DNA from: Eubacteriaceae bacterium
GTDB lineage: Bacteria; Bacillota; Clostridia; Lachnospirales; Lachnospiraceae
DNA length: 64,000 bases
Direction: 5' to 3'
Assembly (NCBI GenBank): GCA_910575665.1
Contig: CAJTFB010000010.1
Location: 36,331 to 100,330, forward strand
The notes under the pieces were generated by a model. The model was not told the DNA's origin, did no database searches, and saw only the letters and a program-made list of their open reading frames with translations. Below are positions 51,738-60,571 of this stretch, piece by piece (position 1 is the first letter of the stretch; every line of letters begins with the position of its first letter). Position numbers and translations under genes: made by a program.

Positions 51738-52869
51738 GTTTTGGAATTTTGTTAAAAATCAGATGGACAACAGGTCGGTTGAGTTATTGTTGTATGGTGA
51801 GCTTTGCAGTGACGAACCATGGTATACAGATGACTATGTGGCATACCAGCAGTTTATCCAGGAGTTGAAAGCGGTTACGGAAGATACTATTCATCTTCGC
51901 ATTAATTCACCCGGTGGGGAAGTGATGGCAGCCAATGCTATATTTAATCAGTTAAAAGACAGTGGCAAAAAGATCATTGCGCATATTGACGGAATGTGTG
52001 CTTCCGCAGCAACGATTCCATTAATGGCCGCCGAGAAGATCATTGCTTCCTGTAATGCTATGATTTTAATACATGATCCTCTGCTCGGCCTTTGCGGGTA
52101 TTACAATAGCAAGGATCTAAATGAGATGTTGGAATACTGTGACAAAATCAAAGAGAGTATCATAGCTACATATAGAAGCCGAATTACGGATGTTTCCGAG
52201 GAAGAATTTAGCAACCTTATGGCGGAAGAGAGATGGCTAAGTGCCAACGAGGCGCAGGATATTGGTCTTGTTGATGAAGTGGCATACTCAAATATTGCTG
52301 ATATAACAGATCGAGGAAAATACATTACGATCAATTCGGTGAAAGTCAAGAAAGAGTATTTTAAAAATATGCCGGTAAATCGCCGGGCAGGCGCAGAAAT
52401 AGATGTACATCAAAGTAATGAAGAAAAAGGAGGAAACGAGCACATGGATGAAAAAGAATCATCTAAAAAATTTGAAACCGTGGAGGATATGAAGAAGGCG
52501 TATCCAGAACTCTGCAAGAATCTCAAAAGGGAGGCGATTGAAGAAGAAAGAACACGGTTAAAGGAGCTTGACGAGATCGGGTCAGCGGTTTCTGAGGAAC
52601 TGTTATCAAAGGCTAAATATGAAGAACCGATGACTGCCAAAGATTTGGCATTTCAGGCGCTGGTTGCCGAAAAGAATCTCGGAGTAAATTTTATGGAGAA
52701 AATGAAAAATGATCTGCGATCAAGTGGAGCAGGAGAGGTAGAGGCAGCACCAGAGAACCTTGGAAAGAATTATGACGACGAAGGAAGCTGCTCATCTTCC
52801 GACTGCAAAAAAGTCGAAAAACTTACCAACGCGATCAAAGCAGCAAAGAACAGGAGGGGGACCAAATGA
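51730..52869 (+). CDS. ClpP-like prohead protease with C-terminal scaffold
   Basis: The 379-residue product has a ClpP/S49-like protease domain with INSPGGEV and the nucleophile serine in GMCASAAT, followed by an acidic helical scaffold region (KESSKKFETVEDMKKAYPEL). It matures the prohead. A second ribosome site and in-frame ATG at 52444 could make the scaffold alone. GGAGGT precedes ATG 51730 (GTG 51724 is an alternative). Confidence 0.9.
   Translation: MIKFWNFVKNQMDNRSVELLLYGELCSDEPWYTDDYVAYQQFIQELKAVTEDTIHLRINSPGGEVMAANAIFNQLKDSGKKIIAHIDGMCASAATIPLMAAEKIIASCNAMILIHDPLLGLCGYYNSKDLNEMLEYCDKIKESIIATYRSRITDVSEEEFSNLMAEERWLSANEAQDIGLVDEVAYSNIADITDRGKYITINSVKVKKEYFKNMPVNRRAGAEIDVHQSNEEKGGNEHMDEKESSKKFETVEDMKKAYPELCKNLKREAIEEERTRLKELDEIGSAVSEELLSKAKYEEPMTAKDLAFQALVAEKNLGVNFMEKMKNDLRSSGAGEVEAAPENLGKNYDDEGSCSSSDCKKVEKLTNAIKAAKNRRGTK
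52444..52869 (+). CDS. Nested scaffold protein (internal start)
   Basis: AAAGGAGG (52426-52433) lies 10 bases before an in-frame ATG within the protease gene. The 141-residue product would be only the scaffold part, as lambda Nu3 is made within gene C. The linker just before (GAEIDVHQSNEEKGGNE) is a natural domain boundary. Confidence 0.6.
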   Translation: MDEKESSKKFETVEDMKKAYPELCKNLKREAIEEERTRLKELDEIGSAVSEELLSKAKYEEPMTAKDLAFQALVAEKNLGVNFMEKMKNDLRSSGAGEVEAAPENLGKNYDDEGSCSSSDCKKVEKLTNAIKAAKNRRGTK

Positions 52870-53291
52870 ATCTTTTTGAAAAGGATGGAGAATTTGTGCC
52901 GGATAGTTTGATTTCTGGCAATAAACAAGGAGCACTTACAAGAGGAATCACTCTTGCACCAGGTCAGGGGGTTTTAAAGCGTGGTACATTGCTGAGCCGC
53001 AACGAAAATAATCTGGGTGTGATATTTGCACAGAGCAACACCGAGGGTTCGGGTGAAAATGTTGACGATGGTGCACAACAGAGAGTTACCCAGGAGAAGA
53101 TTTGTCCAAGTGGAATCCTGACAGATGATACAGATACCGGGAGCAGTCAAGAGGGGGATCCTGTGATTGCCGAAGAGTATATTACGGGGGTTTTTAACCC
53201 AAATGCAGTGATAGCCAGTGAAGGAACGAATGTAAAAGACCTAACCGAGACATTGAGAATGCTCGGTATTTTTTTCGAGGAGGTAGTATAA
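52866..53291 (+). CDS. Head decoration protein
   Basis: The 141-residue product (FVPDSLISGNKQGALTRGITLAPGQGVLKRGTLL) resembles gpD-type decoration proteins that stabilise the filled capsid. The start overlaps the protease stop by four bases; GGAGGGGG precedes it. Confidence 0.85.
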   Translation: MNLFEKDGEFVPDSLISGNKQGALTRGITLAPGQGVLKRGTLLSRNENNLGVIFAQSNTEGSGENVDDGAQQRVTQEKICPSGILTDDTDTGSSQEGDPVIAEEYITGVFNPNAVIASEGTNVKDLTETLRMLGIFFEEVV

Positions 53292-53292
53292 A

Positions 53293-54330
53293 ATGTCATG
53301 TAATTACACAACAATTGAAATGATGGAGGCGATAGAAATATCGCGTCCCTGTAACAATTTTCTGACGAGAACTTTTTTCCAGATACCAGAAACACATGTA
53401 TCGGAAAAAATCGAGGTAGATGTGCGAAAAGGAAAACGCAGGTTGGCGCCGTTTGTATCCCCGCGGCGTGGTGGAAAGGTCATGACGCGTGAGGGATTTG
53501 AAACCAAATTTATCCGCACGCCGAAGATCGCTCCGGAAAGAATCCTAACCACAGATGATATTACAAAAAGATCCATCGGCGAAAATATTTATTCACGGGA
53601 TACACCGGAGGAACGTGCGGATAAACTCCTTGCAAAAGACTTGCTGGAACTCAATGAATCCATTGAAAGAAGGAAAGAATGGGAGGCAAGGCAGGTGATT
53701 TTAGGAGGCGGATTTGATGTCGTTGATCAAGATGAAGGGCTGGATATCCATGTAGACTATGGATTTGAGAATAGAGAAGTCCTTTTGGGTAATGACATGT
53801 GGAGTAATGAAGCCTCCGATCCTGACAGTATTTTGCTGGAGAAAAAGCTGGAAATTCTAAAAGAATCCGGAATGAACCCTAATATGATGATTGGTGATGC
53901 TGAAACGATCCGTTTATACCTGAATCATCCCAAAGTTCAGAAGCAGGCAAATATTTTAAATATTAAAGATGCCGATATCAAACCACGCGTTGTAGATGAC
54001 AACATCACCTATTACGGGCGGATCGCTTCTCTTGATCTTGATATCTATTCCTTTGATGATTGGTTTGCGGATGACGAGACAAATCAAGAAGAGGCTATGA
54101 TTCCAAGAGGGACGATTATTTTGGCGAACTCGAATGGAATTGGCAAGATGCACTATGGTGCAGTAACGCAAATAGAGGAAGATGGCTTCAAGACATATGA
54201 GGCTGAAATTGTTCCTAAATACATCATTGATGATAAAAACGACACAGAAACCCTTCGACTGACGTCTCGCCCGATCCCGGTACCGGATGACGTTGCTTCA
54301 TGGTACGTTCTTGTGGTTGATCAGGAATAG
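53293..54330 (+). CDS. Major capsid protein (lambda gpE type)
   Basis: The 345-residue product has the gpE-family pattern: TFFQIPETHVSEKIEVDVRKGKRRLAPFVSP, then LKESGMNPNMMIG and a C-terminal domain with VPKYIIDDKND. It forms the head shell. CGAGGAGG precedes the ATG. Confidence 0.92.
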   Translation: MSCNYTTIEMMEAIEISRPCNNFLTRTFFQIPETHVSEKIEVDVRKGKRRLAPFVSPRRGGKVMTREGFETKFIRTPKIAPERILTTDDITKRSIGENIYSRDTPEERADKLLAKDLLELNESIERRKEWEARQVILGGGFDVVDQDEGLDIHVDYGFENREVLLGNDMWSNEASDPDSILLEKKLEILKESGMNPNMMIGDAETIRLYLNHPKVQKQANILNIKDADIKPRVVDDNITYYGRIASLDLDIYSFDDWFADDETNQEEAMIPRGTIILANSNGIGKMHYGAVTQIEEDGFKTYEAEIVPKYIIDDKNDTETLRLTSRPIPVPDDVASWYVLVVDQE

Positions 54331-54340
54331 GAGGACTGGT

Positions 54341-54754
54341 ATGAGCGAATTATACATAGCTAAAGTGAGGATTCGGGTATCGGGAGAAACATTCATGCCA
54401 AACGAAACGGTTCGTGGACTTCCTGAAACGTATATACGATTTCTTCTGAAAAAAGGTTTCATAAAACCAGCGGTGACGATGAATGAATCGGAAGCGGAGG
54501 AAGGACTTTTCGAAACAAAACACGATGGCATCGGTATTTTGCAGGAAGATAATGAATTTGACCCAGATATCGCAGTAGATGATGTGCCGGAGTTTTATTC
54601 AGAAGCACAGCTGGGGAAATTAAAAAGCAAGTCGGATATTGTTAATTATGCAGAAAGCATTGGATTGTCTGGCTTAGATGTAAACCTTCACAGACCGGAA
54701 TTGATCGATAAGGTATTGGCTTATATCGAGGAGGCCCAGCAGAATGAAATTTAA
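54341..54754 (+). CDS. Head-tail region protein with C-terminal HeH/SAP-like motif
   Basis: AGGAGGACTGGT precedes ATG 54341. The 137-residue product has an N-terminal beta region and a C-terminal LKSKSDIVNYAESIGL and LIDKVLAYIEE, like HeH/LEM folds in phage head proteins. Exact role unknown. It overlaps the next gene by 11 bases. Confidence 0.7.
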   Translation: MSELYIAKVRIRVSGETFMPNETVRGLPETYIRFLLKKGFIKPAVTMNESEAEEGLFETKHDGIGILQEDNEFDPDIAVDDVPEFYSEAQLGKLKSKSDIVNYAESIGLSGLDVNLHRPELIDKVLAYIEEAQQNEI

Positions 54755-55076
54755 AGAGATGGTTCGTAAAGATATTACGAGCGTTTTTTTAAATCCAGAT
54801 GAATTTGGAGAACCCCACATGGTAAATGGGAGGGAGAATGTCAACATTATTTTTGATGATGTGGAATTTCTCAACCGGGAGAAGTTCAGGTCAGAAGTCA
54901 AAGATGACGGCACCAGTCTTGCCAAAACCATGTTTTATGTTAAGGCGTCCGATTTTGGGCGCCTTCCTAAAACGGGGAGCCAGGTCACAATTGACGGTGC
55001 GAATTTTCGTGTGGAGAAAGCGGTAAATGAGCAAGGGTTATATTCTATCACCATCCGGTCAGTGACAGCGCGATAG
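54744..55076 (+). CDS. Head-tail joining protein (gpFII-like)
   Basis: The 110-residue product (FKEMVRKDITSVFLNPDEFGEPHMVNG) has the opening of small head-tail connectors that follow capsid genes. GAGGAGG precedes the ATG within the upstream gene. Confidence 0.75.
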   Translation: MKFKEMVRKDITSVFLNPDEFGEPHMVNGRENVNIIFDDVEFLNREKFRSEVKDDGTSLAKTMFYVKASDFGRLPKTGSQVTIDGANFRVEKAVNEQGLYSITIRSVTAR

Positions 55077-55088
55077 GAGGTGAAAATA

Positions 55089-55766
55089 GTGCCTACAATG
55101 GAAATCCATGTAACAGGTCTGGAGGAAGTAAAACGGAGCCTTGGGAATTTGTCGCCGGCAGCGAAAGATATTATGAAACTAGCCATCAATGAGACGGCGA
55201 AGGCTGCCAGAGGCGACCTTGTGGAGAAAGCTAGGCGGACGTATATGGTAAAGGCGGGGGCTTTTAATAAGTCCATGAAGTTAAAACGTGCCACGAAAAG
55301 CTCGCTTACGGCTATCTTGCAATCAAAAGGAAGACCTATCCCATTGAGGGGATTTGCGTATAAAAAGCATAATGTGGCCACAGGAGATCCGGCAGGGGCA
55401 CACCAGATTCGGGGCAATAGAAACTTTCCCCTTGTCGTAGACGGTAGAAAAGCCTTTTATGCCCGAATGCCGCAGGGGCATACCGGCATCTTTGTGAGGA
55501 TTGCCGGTTCTGCTGGGAAGGGTGGCATAAAGGGACGGTGGGAGAAAAACCAAAAAGGAAAGTGGGAACTACAACAACGTAGGACCCAGAACAAGAAGAC
55601 AGGGAAAGACCTGAAACCGAGGGAACAGATTAGACAGCTTTACGGATCAGGTATCCCAGTTATGATTGCAGGTACCAGGGTTTATGACGAGATGAAACCT
55701 CAGATCGAAAAAAAGCTCCATAACAAACTAGAGAAGTATGTGGAACAGGCATTAAGGAGGCTTTAA
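55089..55766 (+). CDS. Minor tail protein Z-like
   Basis: The 225-residue basic product (HVTGLEEVKRSLGNLSPAAKDIMKLAINETAKAAR) matches the tail-completion/gpZ family pattern. AGGAGG lies eight bases before GTG 55089; an in-frame ATG is at 55098. It is probably a tail-terminator partner. Confidence 0.78.
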   Translation: MPTMEIHVTGLEEVKRSLGNLSPAAKDIMKLAINETAKAARGDLVEKARRTYMVKAGAFNKSMKLKRATKSSLTAILQSKGRPIPLRGFAYKKHNVATGDPAGAHQIRGNRNFPLVVDGRKAFYARMPQGHTGIFVRIAGSAGKGGIKGRWEKNQKGKWELQQRRTQNKKTGKDLKPREQIRQLYGSGIPVMIAGTRVYDEMKPQIEKKLHNKLEKYVEQALRRL

Positions 55767-55767
55767 G

Positions 55768-56283
55768 ATGTTTACTAACTTTTTTCTTCAAGAAGAGATG
55801 GCGGAAGAATTGAGGAAATTGTTTTCAAAGGATCGCTTTCCAGACCGCAATGGTAAATTGACAGCTCTTAGTGTGTATGAGCAGTTCTTGCCTATCACGG
55901 ATGCAGGGCAGGGCGAGGACAGCCAAGAGGATTTGGAAAATGGATTTTTGAGAGAAGGTCAGGGAGATATCCCGGTCCCGTATATCCAAGTTATTTTGCC
56001 AACTGGAAGGATTAACACAGTGAATAAGCCAGGAACAACAAACCTTCTTTTGTATTTATGTGTTTATGATGATGGAAAAGAGAGAAAGGGGTATCAGTAC
56101 CTCATAAATATGATCCATCGGATTTGCGAGAGATTTCAAAAGAATATTTGCCTGGGAAACTACCAATGTAGGGAAGAGATCGTATGGGAATTGTCCGATG
56201 AGGACGATCACCCATTTTATTTTGGAGCAATATCAATGGAGTTTAATACTCCAACTATAAAAAAGGAGGACAGATACTGTTGA
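55768..56283 (+). CDS. Probable tail completion/terminator protein
   Basis: The 171-residue product (EEMAEELRKLFSKDRFPDRNGKLTAL to FGAISMEFNTP) has the position and size of tail terminators. No family is certain. AAGGAGG lies just before the ATG. Its stop overlaps the next TTG start as TTGA. Confidence 0.6.
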   Translation: MFTNFFLQEEMAEELRKLFSKDRFPDRNGKLTALSVYEQFLPITDAGQGEDSQEDLENGFLREGQGDIPVPYIQVILPTGRINTVNKPGTTNLLLYLCVYDDGKERKGYQYLINMIHRICERFQKNICLGNYQCREEIVWELSDEDDHPFYFGAISMEFNTPTIKKEDRYC

Positions 56284-56624
56284 GTACAAAAAGCGACGTA
56301 GCGCCAGGAAAGGACGCTGCAAAAAAAATTGAAACAAAGGCTCCTGTAAAGGTCACGAAGAAAAAGAAGGAACCCATGATTTATCTGGGGCCAGACATAA
56401 AAGGAATCGCCAGATACTGTGATGTTTTCAGTGAAAAGGCCGGTTCTTTTTTTGATGAAAAAGCAAAAGAGGTTCCTATCCTTAGGGATCTTCTTTTCCC
56501 GATCAATGAGGGAGGAAAAAAGCTTGCCGAACTAAAAAATGGAGGACCGGCGTACCGGTTGTATCAGGCAGCAAAAGAACAGTTAATGAAAGGAGACAAG
56601 CGAAAAAATGAGCAAAGCATATAA
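56280..56624 (+). CDS. Hypothetical tail-region protein
   Basis: AAAAGGAGG precedes TTG 56280. The 114-residue product has a Lys/Ala-rich start and PMIYLGPDIKGIARYCDVFSEKAGSFF. It overlaps the sheath gene start. Its role is unknown; it sits where small tail-assembly factors of myophages occur. Confidence 0.65.
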   Translation: MSTKSDVAPGKDAAKKIETKAPVKVTKKKKEPMIYLGPDIKGIARYCDVFSEKAGSFFDEKAKEVPILRDLLFPINEGGKKLAELKNGGPAYRLYQAAKEQLMKGDKRKNEQSI

Positions 56625-58086
56625 TCCATATTATCACGGTACCCGTGTGACGGAGAGCCCGACCCGCATGGCTGCTCCAGTAAAGGGAACATCAGGACTG
56701 CAGGTCATCATAGGGACTGCCCCGGTGCATCGGGGTGGAGAGTACAAAAATCTGGTAAACAAACCGATTCTGATTGAAAACTGGGATGAAGCGCTTGATG
56801 TGATCGGATATAGCGATGATTGGGGGAAATATACCCTGTGCCAGAGTATGTACGCATGTTTTAAAAAATATAATGTATCGCCTGTCATATTTGTCAATGT
56901 GTTGGATCCAGACAAGGATGTGATGGATGTGGACGAAATGACTTGGAAGCCTGGGGATGGAAAAGAATTTACGATAAAGAATCCTGAGATCGTTTGTGAT
57001 ACCATTAAGGTTTCAAATGGACAGGAAGAACTGGCAGTAGACACAGACTATGTTGTGTCAGTGGATGAGAATGGCTCCATCATTCTGACCCTTCTTAGCA
57101 GCGGCAGCCACTACAACGCAGAAACGTTGACGGTAAACGCAAAAGAAATCAATTATGAAGCTGATGAAATGAAGCTGCGGGTCATCGGGGGATATTCCAT
57201 GGATGAAGGAAAAAACAAGGGGATTTCCTGCGTCAATGATGTATTTCCACTTTATCAGATGGCTCCGGGACTGATCTTAGCGCCAGGCTGGTCTCAATAT
57301 ACAGAGGTGTCCACGGCGCTCCAAGCTGCCGCAATAAATATCAATGGAGAATTTAGCGCAAATGCGATCGTGGATATTGATTGTTCCGAAGAGGGAGCCG
57401 TTAAATGTGAGGATTTTCAAAATCAAAAAGCGGCTCAATGCGTTGTAGACAAAAACACCATTGCCGTGTGGCCAAAACTTAAGAGTGACGGAAAGGATTT
57501 TTATTTTTCTTCTATATACGCGGCAGGTATCGCTTATCTTGACGCTGCCAACGAGGACGTTCCAAACCTTTCCCCATCTAACAAGTCTGCGCTTATCACA
57601 GCGGTGGTGTTGGAAAACGGGGAAGAGATACGGATCGACAAGCAGAGTGCAAATAACTATGTAAACGCTTATGGAGGCGTGACTGCGATCAATTATGGTG
57701 GATGGAAGTTTTGGGGAAACAATACAGCTGAGTTTCCGGCGACCAAGGATCCCAAAGACCGATGGATCTGCGCCAGGAGATTTTTCAACTATTACAAAAA
57801 CCGTCTGATCCTGACAATGGCAAAAAGAGTGGATGATCTGGGGGACTTCCGTAAGATCACGGCGATCTGCGATGACGAGAACGTATGGTTTAATGCCATG
57901 AGCTCACAGCTATACATTGCAGGCGGAAAGGTGCAGTACAACGAAGAGGACAACTCGATCGACGACATAGTCAATGGAAGCCTTAAGTTCCGGGTGAAAC
58001 TGGCTACATATCTGCCGATGGAGGATATCGCTTTTGATATTGAGTTTGATCCGGAAATTTTACAGAAAGCATTGAGAGGTGAGTAA
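56608..58086 (+). CDS. Contractile tail sheath protein
   Basis: The 492-residue product has the sheath pattern: a start with AAPVKGTSGLQVIIGTAPVHRGG, DALDVIGYSDDWGKYTLCQSM-like segments and a C-terminal DRWICARRFFNYYKNRL. It shows that the phage has a contractile (myovirus-type) tail. GAAAGGAG precedes the ATG. Confidence 0.93.
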   Translation: MSKAYNPYYHGTRVTESPTRMAAPVKGTSGLQVIIGTAPVHRGGEYKNLVNKPILIENWDEALDVIGYSDDWGKYTLCQSMYACFKKYNVSPVIFVNVLDPDKDVMDVDEMTWKPGDGKEFTIKNPEIVCDTIKVSNGQEELAVDTDYVVSVDENGSIILTLLSSGSHYNAETLTVNAKEINYEADEMKLRVIGGYSMDEGKNKGISCVNDVFPLYQMAPGLILAPGWSQYTEVSTALQAAAININGEFSANAIVDIDCSEEGAVKCEDFQNQKAAQCVVDKNTIAVWPKLKSDGKDFYFSSIYAAGIAYLDAANEDVPNLSPSNKSALITAVVLENGEEIRIDKQSANNYVNAYGGVTAINYGGWKFWGNNTAEFPATKDPKDRWICARRFFNYYKNRLILTMAKRVDDLGDFRKITAICDDENVWFNAMSSQLYIAGGKVQYNEEDNSIDDIVNGSLKFRVKLATYLPMEDIAFDIEFDPEILQKALRGE

Positions 58087-58089
58087 AAA

Positions 58090-58599
58090 ATGAATGTACA
58101 GGGAGTATTGAATAATTACAGAGTATACAACCATGGGAACCGGGTCATTGGAGCCGGCGATGAATTTCCTCTGCCGAGCTTTGATAACACTACTTATACG
58201 GTGACAGGAGCCGGTTTTTTGGGGGAGTTTGAACAGCCTGTAGTCGGCCATATCAAGTCCATAGAGACCGAGATCCCTTTCCGGGTCATGGATAAAGAAG
58301 CCTTTGAGATGATGGGAAGCAATATCAACCTGACGATCCGTGGCTCATATCAAGGCTTGAAAACAGAAGACAATGAAAACAAGTATACACCAGTACGGAT
58401 CGTAATGAAAGGAAAAAACAAGAATTTCGAGGGTGGAAAACTGAAGCTTGCTGAGGGGACCGATACAAAGATCAAAGCTGAGCTCTGGTACATCCTTATC
58501 GAGATCGACGGAGAAACGATGCTGGAACTGGATAAGTTTAACTCCAAATACATCGTATGCGGAAAGGATATGCTGGCAGAAGTGAATAAGTTCTGTTAA
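58090..58599 (+). CDS. Major tail tube protein
   Basis: The 169-residue product (NVQGVLNNYRVYNHGNRVIGAGDEFPLPSF to DGETMLELDKFNSKYIVCG) matches P2 FII-type tube proteins. It forms the inner tube inside the sheath, whose gene ends three bases upstream. Confidence 0.9.
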   Translation: MNVQGVLNNYRVYNHGNRVIGAGDEFPLPSFDNTTYTVTGAGFLGEFEQPVVGHIKSIETEIPFRVMDKEAFEMMGSNINLTIRGSYQGLKTEDNENKYTPVRIVMKGKNKNFEGGKLKLAEGTDTKIKAELWYILIEIDGETMLELDKFNSKYIVCGKDMLAEVNKFC

Positions 58600-58618
58600 A
58601 TCTGTTGCTTTGAGATAC

Positions 58619-58676
58619 ATGGCGGGGATAGTGATAGCTACACGAAAGCGGTAAACCTTAACCGTTTCCCTGCCAT
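58619..58676 (+). other. Large stem-loop between tail tube and antirepressor genes
   Basis: ATGGCGGGGA (58619-58628) pairs with TCCCTGCCAT (58667-58676), with an inner CGGT/ACCG pairing. No T run follows, so it is not a standard terminator. It may be a processing or regulatory structure ahead of the inserted cassette. Confidence 0.6.
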
Positions 58677-58710
58677 TATTATAAGGTTTTACGGGAAGGT
58701 GGTAAATAAT

Positions 58711-59451
58711 ATGAATGAGATTATCAAGGTAAATTATGAAACGGAGCAGCCGACCGTGTCGGCAAGGGATTTGTATGATGTTGTTTCAAGCGATGGCGGA
58801 GTTAAAGGAACAGAGCGTTTTAGTAAATGGTTTGACAGATATTGCTCCTATGGATTTGCAGAGGGAACCGACTATTCAACCCTACACAAAAAAGTACGGG
58901 TTCAAATTGAGGGGGGTAGAGAGGTTCAAAGAGAAGTAGATGATTATGATTTATCTGTAGATATGGCGAAGCAAATCTGTATGCTTCAAAGAACCGAAAA
59001 AGGGAAAGAAATACGGCAATATCTCATTGACTTGGACAAGGCATGGAATACGCCAGAGAAAATAATGGCTAGAGCGTTAGAAATTGCCCATAAAACCATT
59101 GATGATATGAAAAAGAAAAATATTGCCCTGCTTGAGGATAATGAAACCATGAAGCCCAAAGCGGAATATTTCGATGAACTTGTCGACAGAAACCTTTTAA
59201 CGAGTTTTCGTGTTACTGCAAAGGAATTTGGAATAAAGGAAAGTGCTTTCATTAAGTGGCTTTTAGAAAACAAATATATATTCAGAGATCAAAAGAAAAA
59301 GCTACACCCATACGCAAAATGGAAAGAGCAGGGACTGTTTGAGATTAAGGAATATAAGAGCAGACACTCAAAGCACGCGGGGACGCAAACACTTATTACG
59401 CCCAAAGGCAGAGAAACGTTTAGAATGTTGTTAAATGGTATTGACGAATAG
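58711..59451 (+). CDS. AntA/AntB- and KilAC-type antirepressor
   Basis: This 246-residue protein has an N-terminal AntA/AntB domain (SARDLYDVVSSDGGVKG, FSKWFDRYCSYGFAEGTDYS) and a C-terminal KilAC domain (LLTSFRVTAKEFGIKESAFIKWLL). Antirepressors inactivate phage repressors. GGAAGGTGG precedes ATG 58711. It lies in the tail operon, away from the repressors, as an added (moron-like) gene. Confidence 0.88.
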   Translation: MNEIIKVNYETEQPTVSARDLYDVVSSDGGVKGTERFSKWFDRYCSYGFAEGTDYSTLHKKVRVQIEGGREVQREVDDYDLSVDMAKQICMLQRTEKGKEIRQYLIDLDKAWNTPEKIMARALEIAHKTIDDMKKKNIALLEDNETMKPKAEYFDELVDRNLLTSFRVTAKEFGIKESAFIKWLLENKYIFRDQKKKLHPYAKWKEQGLFEIKEYKSRHSKHAGTQTLITPKGRETFRMLLNGIDE

Positions 59452-59469
59452 TACTAAATATGGTACTAT
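59441..59469 (+). promoter_or_regulatory. Own promoter of the tail-region HicAB cassette with palindromic operator
   Basis: TTGACG (59441-59446) and TACTAT (59464-59469) are 17 bases apart. The perfect inverted repeat TAGTAC-8-GTACTA (59449-59468) overlaps the -10 box, a likely HicB operator. It starts within the 3' end of the antirepressor gene. Confidence 0.82.
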
Positions 59470-59494
59470 AGGATATGAGAAAGGAGAGCCGTTG

Positions 59495-59722
59495 ATGCCC
59501 AACATAGAAAAAATATTGGAGAAAATGAAACGTAAACCAAATGGTATAAGGCCAGAGGAGGTCGACAAAGTACTTAGAGCATATGGCTATGAGCCCGCAA
59601 GGCAAAAAGGAAGCCATAAACAGTACCTTAATAAAAAAACAGGAAATTTAATTACGATTAAACAAGAAAATCCATTAAAAAAAGTATATGTGGTTGACGT
59701 ACTAAAGAGAATAGAAGAATAA
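59495..59722 (+). CDS. hicA: HicA-type toxin
   Basis: AAAGGAG precedes ATG 59495. The 75-residue product contains GYEPARQKGSHKQYLNKKTG with the catalytic His, then NLITIKQENPLKK, a variant HicA fold. It would cleave mRNA when free. It is followed by a HicB gene. Confidence 0.85.
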   Translation: MPNIEKILEKMKRKPNGIRPEEVDKVLRAYGYEPARQKGSHKQYLNKKTGNLITIKQENPLKKVYVVDVLKRIEE

Positions 59723-59775
59723 GCTCCTCGTGCTCTGGATACAATACCAAAAAGCAGTAGAAAGGAATTGAAAAA

Positions 59776-60126
59776 GTGAATGTAAAAGACTACATGGAAC
59801 TACCGTACACAAGACTGGTACAGGAAGTAAATGATGAAAGTGGCCATTATTTTTATGGGAGGATTTTGGAACTGGATGGCTGTCAAAGCACAGGTGATAC
59901 GCTGAGTGAATTATATGAGTCTCTCAATGAGGCTATAGAAGGCTATATAGAAGTTAAGTTGGAAAATGACTTGCCAATACCGACACCAGTATCGGGATCA
60001 GCAGATAATTATAGCGGCAAGTTTGTAGTTCGCCTTCCAAAAACTTTACATCAGAGATTGGCACTAGAGGCAGAAAAAGAAGGAGTAAGCTTAAATCAGC
60101 TGGCTCTTTACAAATTAACTAAATAA
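59776..60126 (+). CDS. hicB: HicB-type antitoxin
   Basis: AGAAAGGA lies before GTG 59776. The 116-residue product has the HicB fold (YFYGRILELDGCQSTGDTLSEL) and a ribbon-helix-helix-like C-terminus (FVVRLPKTLHQRLALEAEKEGVSLNQLA). A terminator follows, making the pair a self-contained cassette. Confidence 0.9.
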   Translation: MNVKDYMELPYTRLVQEVNDESGHYFYGRILELDGCQSTGDTLSELYESLNEAIEGYIEVKLENDLPIPTPVSGSADNYSGKFVVRLPKTLHQRLALEAEKEGVSLNQLALYKLTK

Positions 60127-60148
60127 AAAGATACTTAAAAAAGTAAAG

Positions 60149-60174
60149 CGACCTCATTACCGGGGTCGTTTTTC
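60149..60174 (+). terminator. Terminator after HicAB cassette
   Basis: CGACC (60149-60153) pairs with GGTCG (60164-60168) with flanking weak pairs, followed by five T residues. Confidence 0.75.
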
Positions 60175-60211
60175 TTATAAAAATTTTTAGAAAATATAGG
60201 AGGAATTTATC

Positions 60212-60571
60212 ATGTCAGAAATCAAAAAACAAGAAAACCAGAATCAGAATGGGGATCAGGACAGAAACAAGAACCAGGAACAAGTAAACCCATTAAAAAT
60301 CGATTTCAAGAAACCTTATACATTTGAGGGAAAGACTTATGATGGTATCGATCTCTCATCTCTTGAAGACATGACGGGAAGTGATTTTATCCGAATCGAA
60401 AAAGAGGTGAGGCAGCTCGGCATTAATAACCTTAACCCCGAGACAACAGCAGAGGGGGCGTACACGTATGCTGCCAGGGCGGCGGGGGTCCCCTTTGAGT
60501 TTTTTAGCAAACTCCCATTGAAAGAAGCACGCAGGATCAAGGCGGTTGTAGTCAATTTTTTATGGAGTTAG
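60212..60571 (+). CDS. Tail assembly chaperone, short form
   Basis: AGGAGG precedes ATG 60212. The 119-residue product (PYTFEGKTYDGIDLSSLEDMTGSDFIRIEKEV) matches P2 gpE-type tail assembly proteins. It ends at TAG 60569-60571 just after a slippery run. It occupies the standard place before the tape measure gene. Confidence 0.88.
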   Translation: MSEIKKQENQNQNGDQDRNKNQEQVNPLKIDFKKPYTFEGKTYDGIDLSSLEDMTGSDFIRIEKEVRQLGINNLNPETTAEGAYTYAARAAGVPFEFFSKLPLKEARRIKAVVVNFLWS

